A stretch of DNA of 64,000 nt, taken from contig CM022953.1 of NCBI GenBank assembly GCA_012931725.1, positions 31,003,446-31,067,445 on the forward strand. Reading direction: 5' to 3'. Made by a program: the position numbers and the translations under genes. The notes under the pieces are model-generated. The model did not search any database. It worked only from the letters and a program-made list of their open reading frames with translations, and was not told the DNA's origin. The stretch comes from Litsea cubeba. Taxonomy: Eukaryota > Streptophyta > Magnoliopsida > Laurales > Lauraceae. Each line of letters starts with the position of its first letter. The first letter of the stretch is position 1. This document shows, piece by piece, positions 1-11,042 of this stretch.

Positions 1-640
1 GCTCCGAGCGGTTGGGGGTTTTGTTTTCATCCCACAGGGTCCTGCGTGGAATCATGCTGCAGGTCCCTTTGTAGGATATCCCGACCTCCAAGCAGCGGGC
101 ATGATCGAGAGGTCTTCCTGCTGAAGATCTCCAGTCAGTGGACCAGGGGTCTGAGCTTCGCTCCCAAACTAGAGGGTGTTGAAGAGCTCTTGGCGTTGAA
201 GTCCGGACTGAAGAGTCAGTGAAGATCAGAGTCTCCGAGTCTCATCTCTTTCTTTTTTGCTTTTAGAGGACTGCGAGCCTCCTTGCTGTATTCTGCTTTC
301 TTTTCTATAATCCTTGTAATGAAGTAATTACAATAAATAAAGAGAACAAGGTTTCTGATCATATGATCTGTGTACAATACTTCAGCATTTTTTGCTTTCT
401 TTTTTGCACTTCAGTGCTTGCACCGCTCTTTTCTTCTTTTATGTGCTATTTTTCTGCACTTTAGTGCTTTGCGCTGTTTTTTTACTTTCAAAGACTGTTA
501 CTGGCCAAAATGGACTGACGTTGGCCGAGATGAGTTGTCATGGGCCGAGATGGACCCAGAGTCTCGAGGATTTCGGCTGTCCGAGCCTGAGTTCGGGAAC
601 CATCTCGGGGGGTGCATGAACCCAGGTTTTTAGGGAAGAC
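1..640. other. E1 noncoding spacer with a possible plus-strand poly(A) signal
   Basis: No credible coding frame was found. Bases 236-345 are T-rich and end in overlapping AATAAA signals at about 331-341 on the plus strand. In E2 the matching position holds the 3' end of an antisense accessory gene, so this may be the 3' UTR of its E1 counterpart; that is inference. From about 480 to 620 the sequence repeats GGCCGAGAT-like words that also occur in the E1 and E2 LTRs. Confidence 0.4.
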
Positions 641-649
641 TGGATGTGT

Positions 650-1180
650 AAATCCGAACTCAGTCCCAGGGTATATGAACCCAGAATTCAGGAAGCGACC
701 CGGATGTTATGAACCCAGTGCCGGTCCCAGGGTGTTATGAACCCAGAATTCAGGAAGCGACCTGGAGGTTATGAATCCGGTGCCGGTCCCAGGGTGTTAT
801 GAACCCAGAATTTAGGAAGCGACCCGGATGTTATGAACCCGGTGCCGGTCCCAGGGTGTTATGAACCCAGAATTCAGGAAACGACCCAGATGTTATGAAC
901 CCGGTGCCGGTCCTAGGGTGTTATGAACCCAGAATTTAGGAAGCGACCCGGATGTTATGAACCCGGTGCCGGTCCTAGGGTGTTATGAACCCAGAATTTA
1001 GGAAGCGACCCGGACGTTATGAACCCGGTGCCGGTCCTAGGGTGTTATGACCCCAGAATTTAGGAAGCGACCCGGACGTTATGAACCCGGTGCCGGTCCT
1101 AGGGTGTTATGAACCCAGAATTCAGGAAGCGACCCGGATGTTATGAACCCGGTGCCGGTCCCAGGGTGTTATGAACCCGA
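650..1180. repeat. 62-bp minisatellite, about 8 copies
   Basis: The word CCAGAATT recurs at 681, 743, 805, 867, 929, 991, 1053 and 1115 (one copy reads CCCCAGAATT), giving an exact 62-base period. Each unit also contains GGAAGCGACC and GGTGCCGGTCC. Copies differ at only a few positions. The array lies just downstream of the E1 integrase stop, at the same place as the 59-bp array in E2. Confidence 0.95.
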
Positions 1181-1269
1181 AGCTGCCGAACTGAGACGAG
1201 ACGAGATGACACAAATTGATGACAGGGCACACGTTGCTTTTATTGATTCTGAGACTCTTGTTACATCTT

Positions 1270-2985
1270 TTAGAAATAGAATTTCTTCAAGTGAGATGCA
1301 TTCCATGGTCTCGGCAACTGCCTGCCTTCTAAGTCTTCAAGTTTGTAAGAGGATCGTCCTGCCAGTGAGACCACCCTGAACTGGCCATGCCAGTTTGGAG
1401 CCAGTTTTCCTTCATTCGGATCTTTGTCAGCTGGCAGGGTCTTCTTTAGGACCAGTTCTCCTACTGAGAAGCTTCTTTCCTTGACTTTCTCATTGTATCC
1501 TCTGGCTAGCCACTGCTGATAGTCAATCAGTCGTAGGGCTGCTGCTTCTCGATGCTCATCCGCTAGGTCCATCTCCATCGCCGGGTTTGTCTCGTTTCGG
1601 CCTTGGTCGACCAACTCTGTCCTTAGGGTGGGGAGGCCAATTTCCAAGGGAATGACTGCCTCCATCCCATACGCCAGAGAGAAGGGTGTGGCCGAGGTCG
1701 ATCGTCTTGGAGTCATTCTGTATGCCCATAATATGCTGGGAAGCTCCTCTACCCATCTCCCTTTTGCCTTGTCCAATCTTTTCTTCAGGCCGTCCAGGAG
1801 TACCTTGTTAGAAATTTCCGCCTGGCCATTGCTCTGCGGGTACGCCGGAGTGGAGTAATGGTTCCTGATGCCGTGCACTTGGCAGAAGTCTCTGAAGGAC
1901 TTGGAGTCGAACTGAGTCCCGTTGTCCAAAATCAGGGTCCTGGGGATGCCGAACCTCGTTATGATGTTCTTCCACACGAAGTTCCTAGAGTCCCTGTCAG
2001 TGATGGAGGACAGCGGTTCAGCTTCTATCCACTTCGTGAAGTAGTCCGTAGCAACTATCAGCCATCTCTTGTTCCCTGGAGCTCGGTGGAGTGGTCCCAC
2101 AATGTCCAGCCCCCATTGAGAGGGGACTCAGGTCTTGAGCTGGCTGATGAAGAGAGTGGGAGAACTTCTGACATTTTTCGCATTTTCTGGCATATACTTG
2201 CGCATTCTTCTGCATGTACGTCCACCAGTAACCTTGGCTTATGGCTCTGTATGCCATCGATCGCCCTCCGATGTGACTGCCGCAGATTCCTTCATGGTTC
2301 TCATACGGAAAGTTATCCACCTTGCTCGGATGGACGCATTGGAGGTAGGGACCCGTGAAGGATTTTCTGTAGAGTTTGCCTTCGGGAGATAGCCAGAATC
2401 GGGCTGCCTTGAGTCTGATTCGGTGGGCTTCATGCTTGTCCTCGGGGAGCTGGTCGTCCTTCAGGTTCGAGATGATTAGGTCCATCCAGCTCGGGCCGAG
2501 ATCAGCGCACAGGACTTGCCGAGGTGAGTGGAGCTCTAGGCTTGATCTCGGTATAGATCCGACCTCAACAGCCCTTTTCTTTCCTGCTTCGACAGCGGAG
2601 GCCAGGTTTGCAAGTGCATCAGCATGCATGTTGGTATCTCTGGAGATTTGCTTGACTTCGGCTGTCTGGAAGTACGAGAGCAGTTTCTTTGCGAGGGCTA
2701 AGTAGGCCGCCATCCTGTCGTCCCTGGCTTGGTAGTCTCCAGTGAGTTGGCTAGTTACCAGTTGCGAATCACTGAAAACCACCAATTGCTGGGCTCCGAG
2801 GATTCGGGCGCTATTCAGCCCTGCTATCAGAGCTTCATACTCCGTTTCATTGTTCATCGCTTTGAAGCCCAAGGTGAAGGCTTGCTCTATGACCAGTCCC
2901 TCTGGCGATTGGAGGACTATGCCGGCGCCAGCTCTCTTGGAGGTGGATGAGCCGTCGACGAAGACCTTCCATGCCGAGACGGGAT
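1270..2985 (-). pseudogene. E1 archaeal-type RNase H and integrase (broken)
   Basis: The first half is an RNase H with the expected acidic residues: Asp in VFVDGSS, Glu in NETEYEALIAGL, Asp in VVFSDSQLV and Asp in NMHADALANL. It would degrade the RNA strand of the RNA/DNA hybrid. The second half is integrase: a CxxC zinc motif (CEKCQKF), Asp in LILDNGTQFDS and Glu in NGQAEISNK, ending in HLKKFYF at a stop at 1270-1272. The two halves are in different frames. Near 2120 about 18 bases present in E2 are missing, between the zinc domain and the catalytic core. RT upstream is in yet another frame. Confidence 0.88.
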
Positions 2986-3238
2986 CTTGGCTTTGAGAGC
3001 ATTATTCGACCTCGGTGGCTTCACGCTCATGCCCTATGCCCCCCAGTTCGGTGCCGGGCTAGTCGAAGCCGAGCTCGAGGAGACGAACTTACAATGAAGT
3101 CTGCCAGAATTTGGGCTTTGATCGCAGTCCTGGGACGGTACTGGATGTCATACTGCCCAAGTTCGATTGCCCATTTGGATATGCGCCCTGAAAAGTCAGC
3201 TTTCTTGAAGATAGATCGGAGTGGGTGCTCCGTGATGA

Positions 3239-4432
3239 CTACAATAGTGTGTGATTAAAATAGTAGGAGAGCTTGCGGGAGGCGCTGACGAGTGCCAACG
3301 CAAGCTTCTCCAGCAAAAGGTATCTGGTCTCGGCATCTAGCAGGATCTTGCTCGTATAGTAAATTGGTTTTTGGACTCCTTCATCCTCTCTGATGAGGAC
3401 GGAGCTCACCGCATGATCCGAGACCGCAAGATACAAATACAAAATCTCCCCCTGAGTTGGGGTAGAGAGTAAGGGTGGTGAAGACAAATAGGTTTTGAGT
3501 GCTTCCAATGCTTGGTCGCACTCAGGGGTCCATTGAATCTTGAAATTCTTTTTTAGAAGCTGAAAGAAAGGCCGGCACTTATCTGACGATCTGTTGATGA
3601 AGCGATTGAGTGCTGCAGCCATGCCTGTGAGCTTCGGGACCTCTTTTGTGGTAGATGGCCTTTGGATGCCCAGGATTGCAGTAATCTGGTCCGGGTTGGC
3701 CTCTATTCCCCTTCGTGTCACTAGGCTTCCGAGGAACTTGCCAGAAGCTACGCCGAAAGCGCACTTGGAAGCATTTAGTTTGAGTTTAAACTCGCGAAGG
3801 ACGCTGAAGACTTGGGCCAGATCCGCCAGATGGTCACTGGAGTGCTTGGACTTGACGACCATGTCGTCAATGTAAACTTCTACTGTCTTGCCGAGCTGAG
3901 CATGGAACATCTTGGTGACGAGGCGCTGATAAGTTGCCCCCGCGTTCTTGAGCCCGAAGGGCATCACCTTGTAACAGTAAGTGCCGCGGGGGGTTAAGAA
4001 TGCAGTTTTCTCCTCATCTGGCTCGTGCATCGGAATCTGATGGTAGCCTCTGTAGGCATCGAGGAAGCTCATTTTGTCATGGCCAGCGGTGGCGTCGATC
4101 ATCTGATCAATCTTTGGAAGGGGGAAGCTGTCCTTTGGGCAAGCTCGGTTGAGATCTGTGAAATCTATGCACACCCTCCATTTGCCGGTCTTCTTCTTGA
4201 CCACCACTGTATTGGCCAGCCAGACCGGGTACTGGGCCTCCCGGATTGCGCCTGCCTCTAGCAGCTTGTCGACTTCTTCGACTATCGCGTCTATCTGCTG
4301 TAGCCCCATCCTGCGGGCTTTCTGCACCACTGGCTTGTGGCCGGGATCCACGTTTAGCTTGTGGCACATGACCTCGGGCTCCACCCCAGGCATCTCGCTC
4401 GGGGTCCAAGCGAAGACGTCCACGTTCTGCAT
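3239..4432 (-). pseudogene. E1 reverse transcriptase with first RNase H
   Basis: This is a Ty3/gypsy RT fragment of about 397 residues. It has VCIDFTDLN near residue 87, LDAYRGYHQIPM near 124, MPFGLKNAGATYQRL near 157 and the catalytic YIDD at 187-190. The thumb follows, then the usual RNase H with ETRYLLLEKLALALV. The 3' end of that RNase H leaves the frame at about 3240. The 5' end would join the protease frame near 4440, so both edges are frameshifts rather than natural ends. It would copy element RNA into cDNA in cytoplasmic particles. Confidence 0.9.
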
Positions 4433-4441
4433 CAGAAATCT

Positions 4442-5485
4442 TCAGAGCTCGACTCTCTCCTCGTCGGGCAGCTGGGTGCCGATCAGGAAAAATCTATCAG
4501 GGTCTGCTGGGTCGAGCCTGACTTCGGCTAGATCCTCAATACTCTTCTTGTCAGGATCCCAGCCGATCTCGTCTAGCCCCCTCTCGAACTCTGCCGAATT
4601 GACTCGTTCTGGCTCATTCTCTCCAGGGACCATGGCCCGCATACACTGATTGGCCAGCTGCTGATCTCCTTCGACTGTGACCACCTCCATCTTGCCTTCC
4701 TTGTCTTCAAGCACGAACTTCAGCTTCTGGTGGAGGGAGGAGGGAACTGCTTCCATCTTGTGGAGCCACGTCCTGCCCAAGATAACATTGTAGGGAGAAG
4801 GGGCGTCCACTACGAGAAAGTCGGCCATCACGGAGGCTCCGCCCACTCTGGTTTCCAGAGTGACTCTCCCCTTGGGGTAGACTGGTTTGGCGCTGAACCC
4901 TATTAGGGGCGCGCGGACCTCTGTCAAATCAGCTTCTGAAAGTCCCATCTTCTTGAAGCACTCATAGTAGAGGACCTCGGATGAACTGCCAGAGTCGACG
5001 AGGATCCTCATCACAGTGAAGTCCTTCAGCTTCATCGTCAGGAGCAGGGGATCGTTATGGGGAAGCTGTATTCCCTCTAGGTCTTTGTCTGAAAAGGAGA
5101 TGCCTGGTCGGTCGCGCCGCGCTCTCTTGGACGCTGGCCCGAGCTCGGCTCTCATTACCTCTTTCCCGTGCGAGGCCCGCCTGGCTTCGGTATGAGCCTG
5201 GGAGCTGCCTCTAGCTGCGGGAGAGGGAGCTGAGGGCGCCAGATGGATCACATTGATGATCTTCTCGGAGTCTTTGCTGTCTGGATCCTTACCAGCGCTC
5301 TGACGAGCTCGGCTACCGCCGCCACTGCCGACATCTCCTGCCTTCACGAACTCCGCAAGGTGGCCTTCCTCGGCGAGTCTCTCCAGGTGATACTTCAAAG
5401 TCCTGCACTCCTCAGTCTTGTGCCCATTACCCTTGTGGTAGGCACAGAACCTGGTCTGGTCATGGGTGGAGGGATCACTCCGCAA
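4442..5485 (-). pseudogene. E1 gag C-terminus and aspartic protease
   Basis: The frame opens just after an in-frame TGA that separates it from gag, and it is in the same frame as gag. Near residues 14-27 is a CxxH...C knuckle-like motif (CAYHKGNGHKTEEC). The protease signature RILVDSGSSSEVLYY lies near residues 160-174, with the active-site Asp-Ser-Gly intact, unlike E2. The end has the IGTQLPDEERVEL linker that precedes RT. It would cleave Gag-Pol. Confidence 0.85.
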
Positions 5486-5491
5486 GGGTGG

Positions 5492-6985
5492 TCATGTGGT
5501 AGGCCACCTAAAGAATGGCCTGGTCTTGATCTTGTTCATAATCTGGTGGATTGGCTCCTTGAAGACGACGTTCACACCCTGGTGGGTGTCGGAGGGAGGT
5601 CTGGTTCTCCTGCTGCCCCCAGACCCGGACGCTGTAGCTCTCGCCAAACTGGAGACCCAGGCTTGCTTCGATTCTTCCTTCTTAAAGGGCTTTTTACCCC
5701 TCTGCTGGAGCTGGTTGCTCCTCTCCTTGGGCCTCGGGCCCTCGTCTTCCCGGGCCCGAATCTCATCCTCCTCCCGGGCGATATAGCGCGCTATCCAGGA
5801 CATCAAGGCCGGCATGGAGGTAGCGGGGTCTCCAACTAGATCTTTCCTCAGTTCGTTCCCAGGTAACAGGGCGTTTCTGAAGGCGAAAATCGCCACTTCA
5901 TCTCTGGTATCCTCAATCTGGCTGTAGATCATCCAGAATCGCTGGGCGAACTGGGTGAGGCTCTCGCCCTGCTTCATCTTGAGGGCGAGTATATCAGCAT
6001 CGGTCTTGGGGACGACGCTGTAGGCCTGGAACTTCTTCAGAAAGGAGAGCTGGAGCTCCCTCCAACTCGAGATGGACTTCTTCGGGAGGGCGTAGTACCA
6101 CTTCAGAGGAAGGTCGCTCAGACCAGAGGAGAAGATCTTGCAGTTGAGGTGGCCCTCGTTCCCCCAGATGGACATCTTTTGAGAGAAGTGCCGGAGGTGA
6201 GCGGCTGGGTCGGACAATCCTTCGTAAGGGATGAACCGCGGGACTGAGAACTTCTTGGGTAAGGGAGTTCTTTCGATATCCTGTGTGAAGGGAGAGGCCC
6301 CCAAATCGGTAGGGCCACAAATATCTTGCTGGTCCCGCATCTCCAAGTTATGCTGAAGGGCCAACTTGATACGCTTGTCGAGCCGCTCCTGCTCGTCATC
6401 TTTCTTTGGTGTCGGTGCCCTTGGCTTCCGCTTCGAATGGTCTCGGCCGTGATGGCTATGAGCTCGTCCGTCGCGGCCATGGTGACTTCGGCTGTTGCTC
6501 GAGCCTTCGTCGTGGGCCTGGCTGCGCTTCTGATCCAAAAAGGCTCTCAGATCCTCGCGAGAGGGCTGGGCTGCCTTACTCTGGACGGCTCTCTTCTCGC
6601 CTTGGGGCTCAGAGGGCTGCCTTAACGAGGCAGTTTGCGCTGCTCTTAGTTGTTGCTGGAGCTGGCGGATTACCGCGATATCTCCTCCATCATCAGGAGG
6701 TTGCGCATGGCGTGGCTCTTCCACTGCCACAGCCTTGTCTTTGTGAGGCCGCTCGTGTCGACGCTCGTCCCGTCGAGGAGGCATGACTTCCTCGCCTGAG
6801 AGCGAGGCCTCAAGTCCCTCTTGGAGGGGAATCTCGACGAAGAGTTGCGAGCCTAGGCGGCCCTCGCCTGCAGACGCGCCATGCGCCGTTCTGGACCGCC
6901 CTTGAGGAGGGGCGTCCGTCGACGGGCCTGGTTGCTCAAGAACTGCTCTCGAAGATTCTCCGCCTTTCTTCGGTCTCGGAGGCAT
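5492..6985 (-). pseudogene. E1 gag
   Basis: Gag is taken to start at the ATG at 6985 (MPPRPKKGGES). The longer open frame upstream runs back through the primer binding site and cannot be coding. After a charged, low-complexity first half comes the Retrotrans_gag domain: HLRHFSQKMSIWGNEGHLN, LPLKWYYALPKKSISSW and FQAYSVVPKTDADILALKM. It is followed by an Arg/Glu-rich stretch. It would form the particle and bind element RNA. An in-frame TGA at 5492-5494 separates it from the protease frame; in E2 the same junction reads through. Confidence 0.88.
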
Positions 6986-7022
6986 GGTAACTGGGAAGAT
7001 TGAGAAGGTTGGGATAGTGCTT

Positions 7023-7040
7023 TCCCACAGACGGCGCCAA
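7023..7040 (-). other. E1 primer binding site
   Basis: The minus strand reads TGGCGCCGTCTGTGGGAA, one base inside the LTR boundary at 7042. The TGGCGCC start matches the CCA end of a tRNA. I did not assign the tRNA with confidence. Confidence 0.8.
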
Positions 7041-7041
7041 T

Positions 7042-7949
7042 TGTAGGTGTAGGAAATTATGACCCACAAGATTTAGGGTGCCTTACAGGACTTATCCAAA
7101 TGAAAGAGATGATATTGTGCCTCTAAGCCTGAAAGGGAACAGCAAACGGTCAGAGGACCCTGGCCTGGGCGGCACAAGGCTCTCCGATGCCTAAGTTAGT
7201 AAGTGAACTAGAACAAAGGAAGGAGAGGAAGAAGAGAGGCAGAGTAACGACTCTCAAATATGGGTTGCGTACCTTGCATGTGTGAAATAGTTCTCTATTT
7301 ATAGAGGATTCATGAGGATATTTTGGATGATATTTTGGAGTGGGCCCTACGATATGATAGGATTTGATAGGGAAGTCCTTATCAGCCCACAAAGTCATAA
7401 ATGCGGTCCACTTCAGCCCACATTGCATTTAATGCCAGTCGGATCAGCCCACATTGCATTTAATGCATGTCATGTTGGGCCAGATCATGTTGGACGCCTT
7501 TGGCGGTTGAGGTCCTATCGGATCCACCCTCGGGCGTTGCCCTTATTTGGCTACAGCCACTGGATGCCGCTCTGTCAGCGATCTGGCGAAGATTGTGGAC
7601 TGCTGATGTCGCATCTGTCCCACTGGCTCGCGCCCGTACTTTGCCACGTGACTGATGACTTGGTGGGCGTAGGGTGCGAGAGGAGATCCTTCTCTGCTTC
7701 GGCTTCCGTCCCGGCTCTTTCGGCCGGGATCCCCAGCTCCTTTGGCCGAGGTCGAGCTCTTTAGCCGAAGTGGGCTCGTGGTAGCCGAGCTCGGCGCTAG
7801 CAGCCAAAGCTTGTCCGGTTTCGGCTGAGGCCTCTGTCCCGACAGCCGAGGTGAGTCTGGGTGCCACATGGTTGGCACGTGGGAGTACTTAATCCCATCT
7901 TATAGCCGTGATTAGCATAATCCTGGAGCTTTGAAAATCTCCCCACACA
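7042..7949 (-). repeat. E1 5' LTR
   Basis: On the plus strand it starts TGTAGGTGTAGG next to the primer binding site and ends CCCCACACA, so both strands give TG...CA. The length is about 908 bp. The U3 part (right side) has clustered GCCGAG/CTCGGC words from 7695 to 7850 and two copies of CAGCCCACATTGCATTTAAT near 7400-7470. The related E2 LTR ends with the same CACACA, which supports the right boundary. The partner LTR is outside the window. Confidence 0.82.
7295..7304 (-). promoter_or_regulatory. E1 LTR TATA box
   Basis: The minus strand reads CTATAAATAG, about 250 bases before the end of the LTR and oriented toward gag. The E2 LTR has the same box at 35023-35032. Confidence 0.7.
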
Positions 7950-8140
7950 ATTTCCTAATCCAACTTTGCTTCAGGCCCAAGTCAAATTCGATACAAAATT
8001 GACAGAGTCCTAACAAATTGCTTGTTTCTTCAAAGTGCCCAAAAAACCAAATGTTCTTTCCTAAACCCGGGACCATATCACAATCCTATTATGCCCTCCT
8101 CAGATGCAACAAAAAGACATTAGTAGTACATTTCGTTATA
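7950..8140. other. Unassigned spacer
   Basis: AT-rich DNA between the E1 LTR and the fold-back element. I see no coding frame or repeat. Confidence 0.5.
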
Positions 8141-8579
8141 GGGCAAAGCTACCATACAGCGGCACTGCATCATAGTATGATGCAACGCCTCGCATATGCA
8201 AGTGAGTGGGGCCCAATTTTAAAAAATTCAATTCGATCATTCATTGGTTTTAACACCCACTGTGGGATATACATATAAAATATTATTCAAATCAACAATA
8301 TGCACACCGTTGGATTAACTAAATCCTGAACACATGATTCAACTTTAATTACTTTCTTTATCTTTTATGGAAATAGAAGTTGGGCACACATTTAAAATCA
8401 ACGGGTATATCTAACGGTAGGCCCAACGAAATATACTTTGAAGTTATATATGCAAAGAACATGATGTGTGTAAAAGACGATGGACGGATTGAATTTTTTA
8501 AAGGTGGGCTCCACCCACATGCATATGCCAGGTGCTCCATGATACTAAGATGCAGCGCTGTAGTATGGTAGCTTTGCCC
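8141..8579. mobile_element. Fold-back (MITE-like) element
   Basis: The ends are inverted copies. The left end starts GGGCAAAGCTACCATAC and the right end finishes with its complement. The match continues, imperfectly, through GCATATGCA, the GGGCCCA/GGAGCCCA stretch and TTAAAAAATTCAAT for about 100 bases on each side, giving a 439-bp element with a short AT-rich centre. There is no coding capacity. I could not see a clean target-site duplication (left flank TTATA, right flank ATCAA), so the superfamily is unassigned. Confidence 0.75.
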
Positions 8580-8706
8580 ATCAATGTCTGGGCAAGAGAT
8601 CCTAATTTCTTTAAAATTGCCAAAGATGCTTGGGACAAACTTCGATGGAACTCCTATCTTCTATGTAGTCAAGAAGATGAGTAATGTGAAAAGGGCTCTA
8701 ATTAAA

Positions 8707-9345
8707 TGTTGTTAGGCCCGAGGGACAGTAAAGGAGCTCACTATAGCGAGCCTCCTGCTTGCTATAGCGAGTGTGGCGGACAAGCCCCATCCAATCTGAA
8801 CTCTAAGTTAGAGTTTGTGGAGACTTACTATTCTGATTGTATTTTGTTTGAAAGTCTCTTACACTGATTTGGGGCTATAAATTGGGCGATTCTATCAACC
8901 CAAAAGTGAACACCACCTCTCTCATTATTCTGAGCAAGAGTGATCTAAAAGAGAGAGAATTTTTCTCTATAGTAATCAATTGAGAGATTGGGCAGAAACT
9001 TTGCTCTAGAAGGTTTGAAGCTTCTACTTTTTTTTTTTTTTTTGTAGAAGATTGGTTAATCTTGGTTCTCAAGGTGATTGAATGAGGATTAAGTACGGGA
9101 AGCAATGCGTTGCGAGTAGTCGTGTTAGTGAGGAGTTGTGCACGAAGAACTACAGTCCTTAGGTTGACTAAGATAAATGAGCTGCGAGTATATATTGTAA
9201 CCGTTCCATAGTGATTGGTTTTTCTTATCGTGGCTTTTCTCCCTAGATAGGATTTCCACGTTAAAAATTGTATTTGCCTTCTTGTGGTGTGTGATTGATA
9301 GATAGTTTTACTAGTTCTAATAACTGTAACTTTCAAATGGCAGGG
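8707..9345 (+). repeat. Possible copia-type LTR (solo or truncated)
   Basis: The segment begins near TGTTGTTAGGCCC and has duplicated CTATAGCGAG words. It has a TATA-like GGGGCTATAAATTGG at about 8870, then a long leader with poly-T and the phrase GGATTTCCACGTTAAAAATT near 9250, a wording common in plant copia LTR ends. I did not find a second copy, a primer site or target duplications, so the ends are guesses. Confidence 0.35.
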
Positions 9346-9690
9346 GAGTAAGACTCATATTACGTGCAAAGTAATTAAAGAGGTGACGAAAGAACTTAAA
9401 GCTATCCAAATCTTAACTAGCTGACAAGCAGGTGAACATAGATCATATTACTACAGAGAAGTTAGCAAAGCAGAAGCTAAAACCGTGTATCTACCTTGAA
9501 CAAAGCATTTTAAAACAAAAATCCAGAGATAAAGCTCTGAATCTTGGTGACTATAATACATGGTATTTCTTTTCATTGCTCAATCTATACTCTTATATAA
9601 AAGAGAGAAAGATGTATTAATTTTTCACTACACACCTGCCCAATAAAATGCAAGATGAGTGACATCATGCCTGCACATTCAAAATAATAA
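9346..9690. other. Unassigned AT-rich spacer
   Basis: No coding frame, terminal repeat or tandem repeat is visible. Confidence 0.5.
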
Positions 9691-9691
9691 A

Positions 9692-9960
9692 ACACTTCGT
9701 GGGGCCCACTTAAATTCCAAATGAAAGGACTTGCATCAACTGTTCTGCTTCATGGATTTCCACCTCTACACCTGTACTGCTGTGAAGAAAGCGTCCAGCT
9801 TGCTTTCACCGGCCCACAATTCGTGGGGCCCACTTAAGATCCAAATGGTAGCACTTGTATCAACTGTCTACACACTTCGTGGGGCCCACTTAAGATCCAA
9901 ATGGTAGCACCTGCATCAACTGTCATGCTTCATGGGTTTCCATCTCTATACCGGTACTGC
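9692..9960. repeat. Three direct copies of an ~85-bp segment
   Basis: CTTCGTGGGGCCCACTTAA-like words occur at about 9694, 9820 and 9874. The first and third are followed by a matching stretch through CATCAACTGT and TTTCCA to GTACTGCT; the middle copy is shorter. It looks like a local duplication in noncoding DNA. Confidence 0.75.
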
Positions 9961-10076
9961 TTAAAAAAAAGGGTAAATTAGGGAGAGATCCCTCATTATT
10001 GGGCTATAAAGTCTCTAGGACATAGCATTACGGTTTAAGGCCTAGAGTCCCTTGCGCATGGAATTAATTCAGGCGG

Positions 10077-10345
10077 TGGTCCCTAAGCATGTGACATCAT
10101 ATTTTTTTTAATGATATATTTGCCCTTCTAACCATTTAAATGGGTGTGTGGTCCCTAAGCATGTGACATCAGATTTTTTATGACTTATTCGCCCTTCTAA
10201 CCATTTAAATGGGTGTGTGGTCCCTAAGCATGTGACATCATATTTTTATGACATATTTGCCCTTCTAACCATTTAAATGAGTGTGTGGTCACTAAGCATG
10301 TGACATCAGATTTTTTATGACTTATTTGTCTTTTCCAGATTATTT
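10077..10345. repeat. Four tandem copies of a ~69-bp unit
   Basis: GGTCCCTAAGCATGTGACAT starts at 10077, 10150, 10219 and 10287 (the last reads GGTCACTAAG). Each is followed by an AT tract and, except in the last, TTGCCCTTCTAACCATTTAA. Spacings are 73, 69 and 68 bases. Confidence 0.9.
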
Positions 10346-10689
10346 TTCAAGGTCCTTACCATCTGTAACGGGTTGGGTCTTGGACCATGGCAAGTGAACT
10401 ACTTCATAATCCTCATGACTAGTCCTATAACAGCCTTGAGGAAAGTCTTTCTTTCTCGATATCGGAAGAGCACCTTGTTGGAAGACACTGTTTCAACAGA
10501 AATGAAGAGCTAAAGAAGAAAACCTAAGAGATTACTTGATTGCAAAAGTCACATGGGGTAGGTTGCTAGATTCAGATTAATTTTTATCAAAGCTAGATAG
10601 ATTTAAACTAAATCTAGTCAAACCAAACCAAATCTAGTTAGATAATCTCATATCGAAGTGACATAACTTGTTTTCAAATTGGTTGTGAT

Positions 10690-11042
10690 TTCAAACACAG
10701 ATAAATTCATATAAACTCAAATAAACTCATGCCAAAGTCAAATAAGTTCAAATCAAAGTTAGATAAATTCGCAGGAAACTCAGATAAATTCACTTAATTC
10801 ATATCAAACTCAGATAAATTCAAAGCAAACACAAATAAATTCATATCAAACTTAGATAAATCCGTACCAAAACACAGATAACATCATGTCAAAGTCATAT
10901 AACACATACAAAACTTAGATAAATTCACAGCAAACTAAAAAAAAACTCATTTAACAACTCAGAAAAACTCATGCCAAAGTCAAATAAGTTCACATCAAAG
11001 TTAGATAAATTCACAGCAAACTCAGATAAATTCACTTTAATT
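10690..11042. repeat. AT-rich satellite array, left block
   Basis: Degenerate 17-19-base units such as AACTCAGATAAATTCA and CAAAGTTAGATAAATTCA repeat head to tail. The block stops at the target duplication of the solo LTR at 11043 and resumes at 12820 with the same units. The two blocks were therefore one array before that insertion. Confidence 0.9.

Larger units (their letters stand above)
1..7949 (-). mobile_element. E1: Ty3/gypsy Tat-lineage LTR retrotransposon, 3' end outside window
   Basis: Read on the minus strand, the order is 5' LTR, primer binding site, gag, protease, reverse transcriptase with RNase H, archaeal-type RNase H, integrase, then a minisatellite and noncoding DNA to the window edge. 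Protease-RT-RNase H-integrase order defines Ty3/gypsy. A second RNase H between RT and integrase, and no chromodomain, point to the Tat lineage. An in-frame stop, frameshifts and an integrase deletion make this copy non-autonomous. Its 3' LTR, and any antisense accessory gene like the one in E2, would lie left of base 1. Confidence 0.9.
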
